Shown in pieces: positions 63,003-64,000 of a DNA stretch of 64,000 nt. The notes under the pieces are model-generated. The model saw only the letters and a list, made by a program, of their open reading frames with translations. It searched no databases and was not told where the DNA came from. This DNA is from Ferruginivarius sediminum (GTDB lineage Bacteria > Pseudomonadota > Alphaproteobacteria > Kiloniellales > Rhodovibrionaceae): assembly GCF_003344765.1 (NCBI RefSeq), contig NZ_QPMH01000006.1, forward strand, positions 124,001-188,000. The letters run 5' to 3'. Numbering within the stretch: the first letter of the stretch is position 1; each line of letters starts with the position of its first letter. Made by a program: the position numbers and the translations under genes.

Positions 63003-63295
63003 TAAACTCCAGGGTCATTTAATTCGAAACCGACAGGCGCGCCAGCGCCGTGACCGAACACACCGGGCACGATCCGGACCGCCCGCGGGAATCGCGGCCA
63101 CGTGGCGTATGCCGCGGCCCCAACGGCCCTTGCGAAGGTGCCGCGATCTTCGAACTCCCTCCCGCCGGCTGCCCACTGGTGTGCAAAAGGACAGGAAAGC
63201 CGCGAGAGCGGCGAAAACCTGTCTCGACGTGAGACATTGCCTTCTCCGATTTTCGTTAAGCGCGAAAATGTGCTTCTTAACTGCAACTGACGCGG
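63003..63295 (-). other. Long 5' leader of the ectoine-like cluster
   Basis: About 285 bases separate the predicted transcription start from ATG 63002. A minus-strand frame ending in a TAATG overlap with the EctA-like start (63286 to 63002, TTG start, 94 codons) and another of 72 codons (63237 to 63019) have no ribosome sites or recognisable domains, so they are not called. The leader could carry post-transcriptional control, but no riboswitch class was identified. Confidence 0.4.
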
Positions 63296-63324
63296 CTTAT
63301 ATAGGCGCCCTTTCTAGTTGTCAA
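63296..63324 (-). promoter_or_regulatory. Near-consensus sigma70 promoter of the ectoine-like cluster
   Basis: On the minus strand TTGACA (63324-63319), a 17-base spacer and TATAAG (63301-63296), within AT-rich DNA. An inverted repeat GTGAC-TG-GTCAC lies at 63360-63371, about 36 bases upstream of the -35 box, and could bind a regulator shared with the divergent FecR-domain gene. Confidence 0.7.
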
Positions 63325-63547
63325 TCATTCCATAAATATCAACTGTAAGTGATATTATAGTGACTGGTCACCCTACTCAACCGGCTTAACCCGGAAACTT
63401 GCGAGGGGAAGCCGTGTCTGGCCGCACAGGCGATTAAGGCGGATAACCGGCGTGTTCCTAACCAATGTGAGCAGTTGCGAAGGGGAAGTCGTTGGCGCAT
63501 TGTTTTAATCACATATTCGTGTATTCGGACGAACGCGGTCCAATCGC

Positions 63548-64000
63548 ATGCCCCGAACAGGCTTTCCGGTCGCCGCCCTTGCCCTTGCGCTTACACTCGT
63601 TGTCAGTGGCGGCGCCTGGGCGCAGGAGAAAATCGGGCAAGTGACCGCTCTCACGGGACCGGCAAACATCCTGCGCGATGGCGAATTGCAAGCCGTCCGG
63701 CTGGGCACGGCCATACACGCGCGGGACAGGCTGCGGACGCTTCAGGGCGCCAAATTGCGGATCGCCTTCGTCGACGGGACCCGCCTCATTCTGGGCGCGC
63801 GCAGCCAAATCGACATCGCCCGTTATGCCCATCGCCAGGAACGGCAAGGGATCCTGGAGTTGCTGCAGGGGATCGTACGGGTCCTGCTGGGCGGTACGGA
63901 GGATTGGCAGCGCTTCGATGTGGAGACCCGAACGGTCATCGCTTCCGCTCGTTCCACCCAATGGGTCGTCGATCTCACCAGTAAGGGTACGGCCGTATTC
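63548..64000 (+). CDS. FecR-domain exported protein (5' part, truncated by window edge)
   Basis: 151 codons to the window edge. A signal peptide (VAALALALTLVVSGGAWAQ) precedes a FecR domain: IGQVTALTGPANILRDGE, IHARDRLRTLQGAKLRIAFVDGTRLILGARSQID and GILELLQGIVRVLLGG. Such stand-alone FecR-domain proteins in alphaproteobacteria lie at the periplasmic or outer face and often carry more C-terminal modules; their ligand is unknown. It is divergent from the ectoine-like cluster. Confidence 0.88.
   Translation, partial: MPRTGFPVAALALALTLVVSGGAWAQEKIGQVTALTGPANILRDGELQAVRLGTAIHARDRLRTLQGAKLRIAFVDGTRLILGARSQIDIARYAHRQERQGILELLQGIVRVLLGGTEDWQRFDVETRTVIASARSTQWVVDLTSKGTAVF

Noticed and set aside
63002..63286. 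Minus-strand frame of 94 codons ending in TAATG with the EctA-like start
   Set aside because: Only a TTG start almost at the predicted transcription start, no ribosome site and no recognisable domain; kept as leader.

Overview
The window is GC-rich, densely coded DNA from an alphaproteobacterium. The housekeeping block (CarD, a 7Fe-type FdxA ferredoxin, DUF971, Trm112, a thioredoxin-TPR protein, tRNA-Arg and tRNA-Gly) and the EPS machinery suggest the Rhodospirillales/Rhodovibrionales. Ectoine-type genes and an anionic exopolysaccharide locus fit a marine or halophilic lifestyle. The taxonomic call is inference from gene content only.

Positions 1-43410 are mostly one large exopolysaccharide (EPS) locus. 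On the minus strand at the left edge is the 5' part of a giant secreted protein (right-handed beta-helix, then alternating cadherin-like and LamG-like modules), cut by the window. Next come manC, a GDP-mannose 6-dehydrogenase (algD-like), a GT4 glycosyltransferase, a Wzy/ligase-type membrane protein, two sulfotransferases, a glycosyltransferase-methyltransferase fusion and an FrhB-family flavoprotein. From 17.4 to 29.8 kb (plus strand) are a GT2, a polysaccharide pyruvyl transferase, a second GT2, a NodB-type deacetylase fused to a NodU-type carbamoyltransferase, a flippase-like membrane protein, an alpha-toroid protein, an AsnB-like amidotransferase and a hydrolase of atypical composition. 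From 29.8 to 41.5 kb (minus strand) is an export and precursor block: GT2, Wzz-type chain-length protein, tyrosine autokinase, TIGR03015-like ATPase, Wza-type lipoprotein, TIGR03016-like outer-membrane protein, wecB, wecC and an integral-membrane GT. This layout is that of exosortase A (XrtA)-associated EPS loci, but no exosortase or PEP-CTERM protein is visible. Together the genes predict a uronic-acid-rich polymer that may be sulfated, pyruvylated, methylated, carbamoylated and amidated.

Positions 41.8-56.9 kb hold general genes: a TlpA-like lipoprotein, nitrilase, a transposase remnant beside tRNA-Arg, PagL-like lipid A deacylase, prolyl aminopeptidase, thermonuclease-like protein, M48 protease, a phosphoesterase-like protein lacking metal ligands, CarD with a clear intrinsic terminator, FdxA, TerB-like protein, DUF938 methyltransferase, cytochrome c, DUF971, Trm112, Lon-N-domain protein, thioredoxin-TPR, YbaK and tRNA-Gly.

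Positions 56.98-63.0 kb hold the most unusual system: a seven-gene minus-strand cluster behind a near-consensus sigma70 promoter. It encodes an EctA-like acetyltransferase, a BtrK-like (ACP-tethered amino acid) PLP decarboxylase, a small hot-dog protein resembling 3-aminobutyryl-/beta-alanyl-CoA ammonia lyases, an AMP-forming ligase, an acyl carrier protein, an ectoine synthase with its metal ligands intact, and an MFS transporter. EctB is absent. I infer a carrier-protein-dependent pathway to an ectoine-like cyclic amidine; its substrate and product are unknown. The window ends inside a FecR-domain protein on the plus strand.
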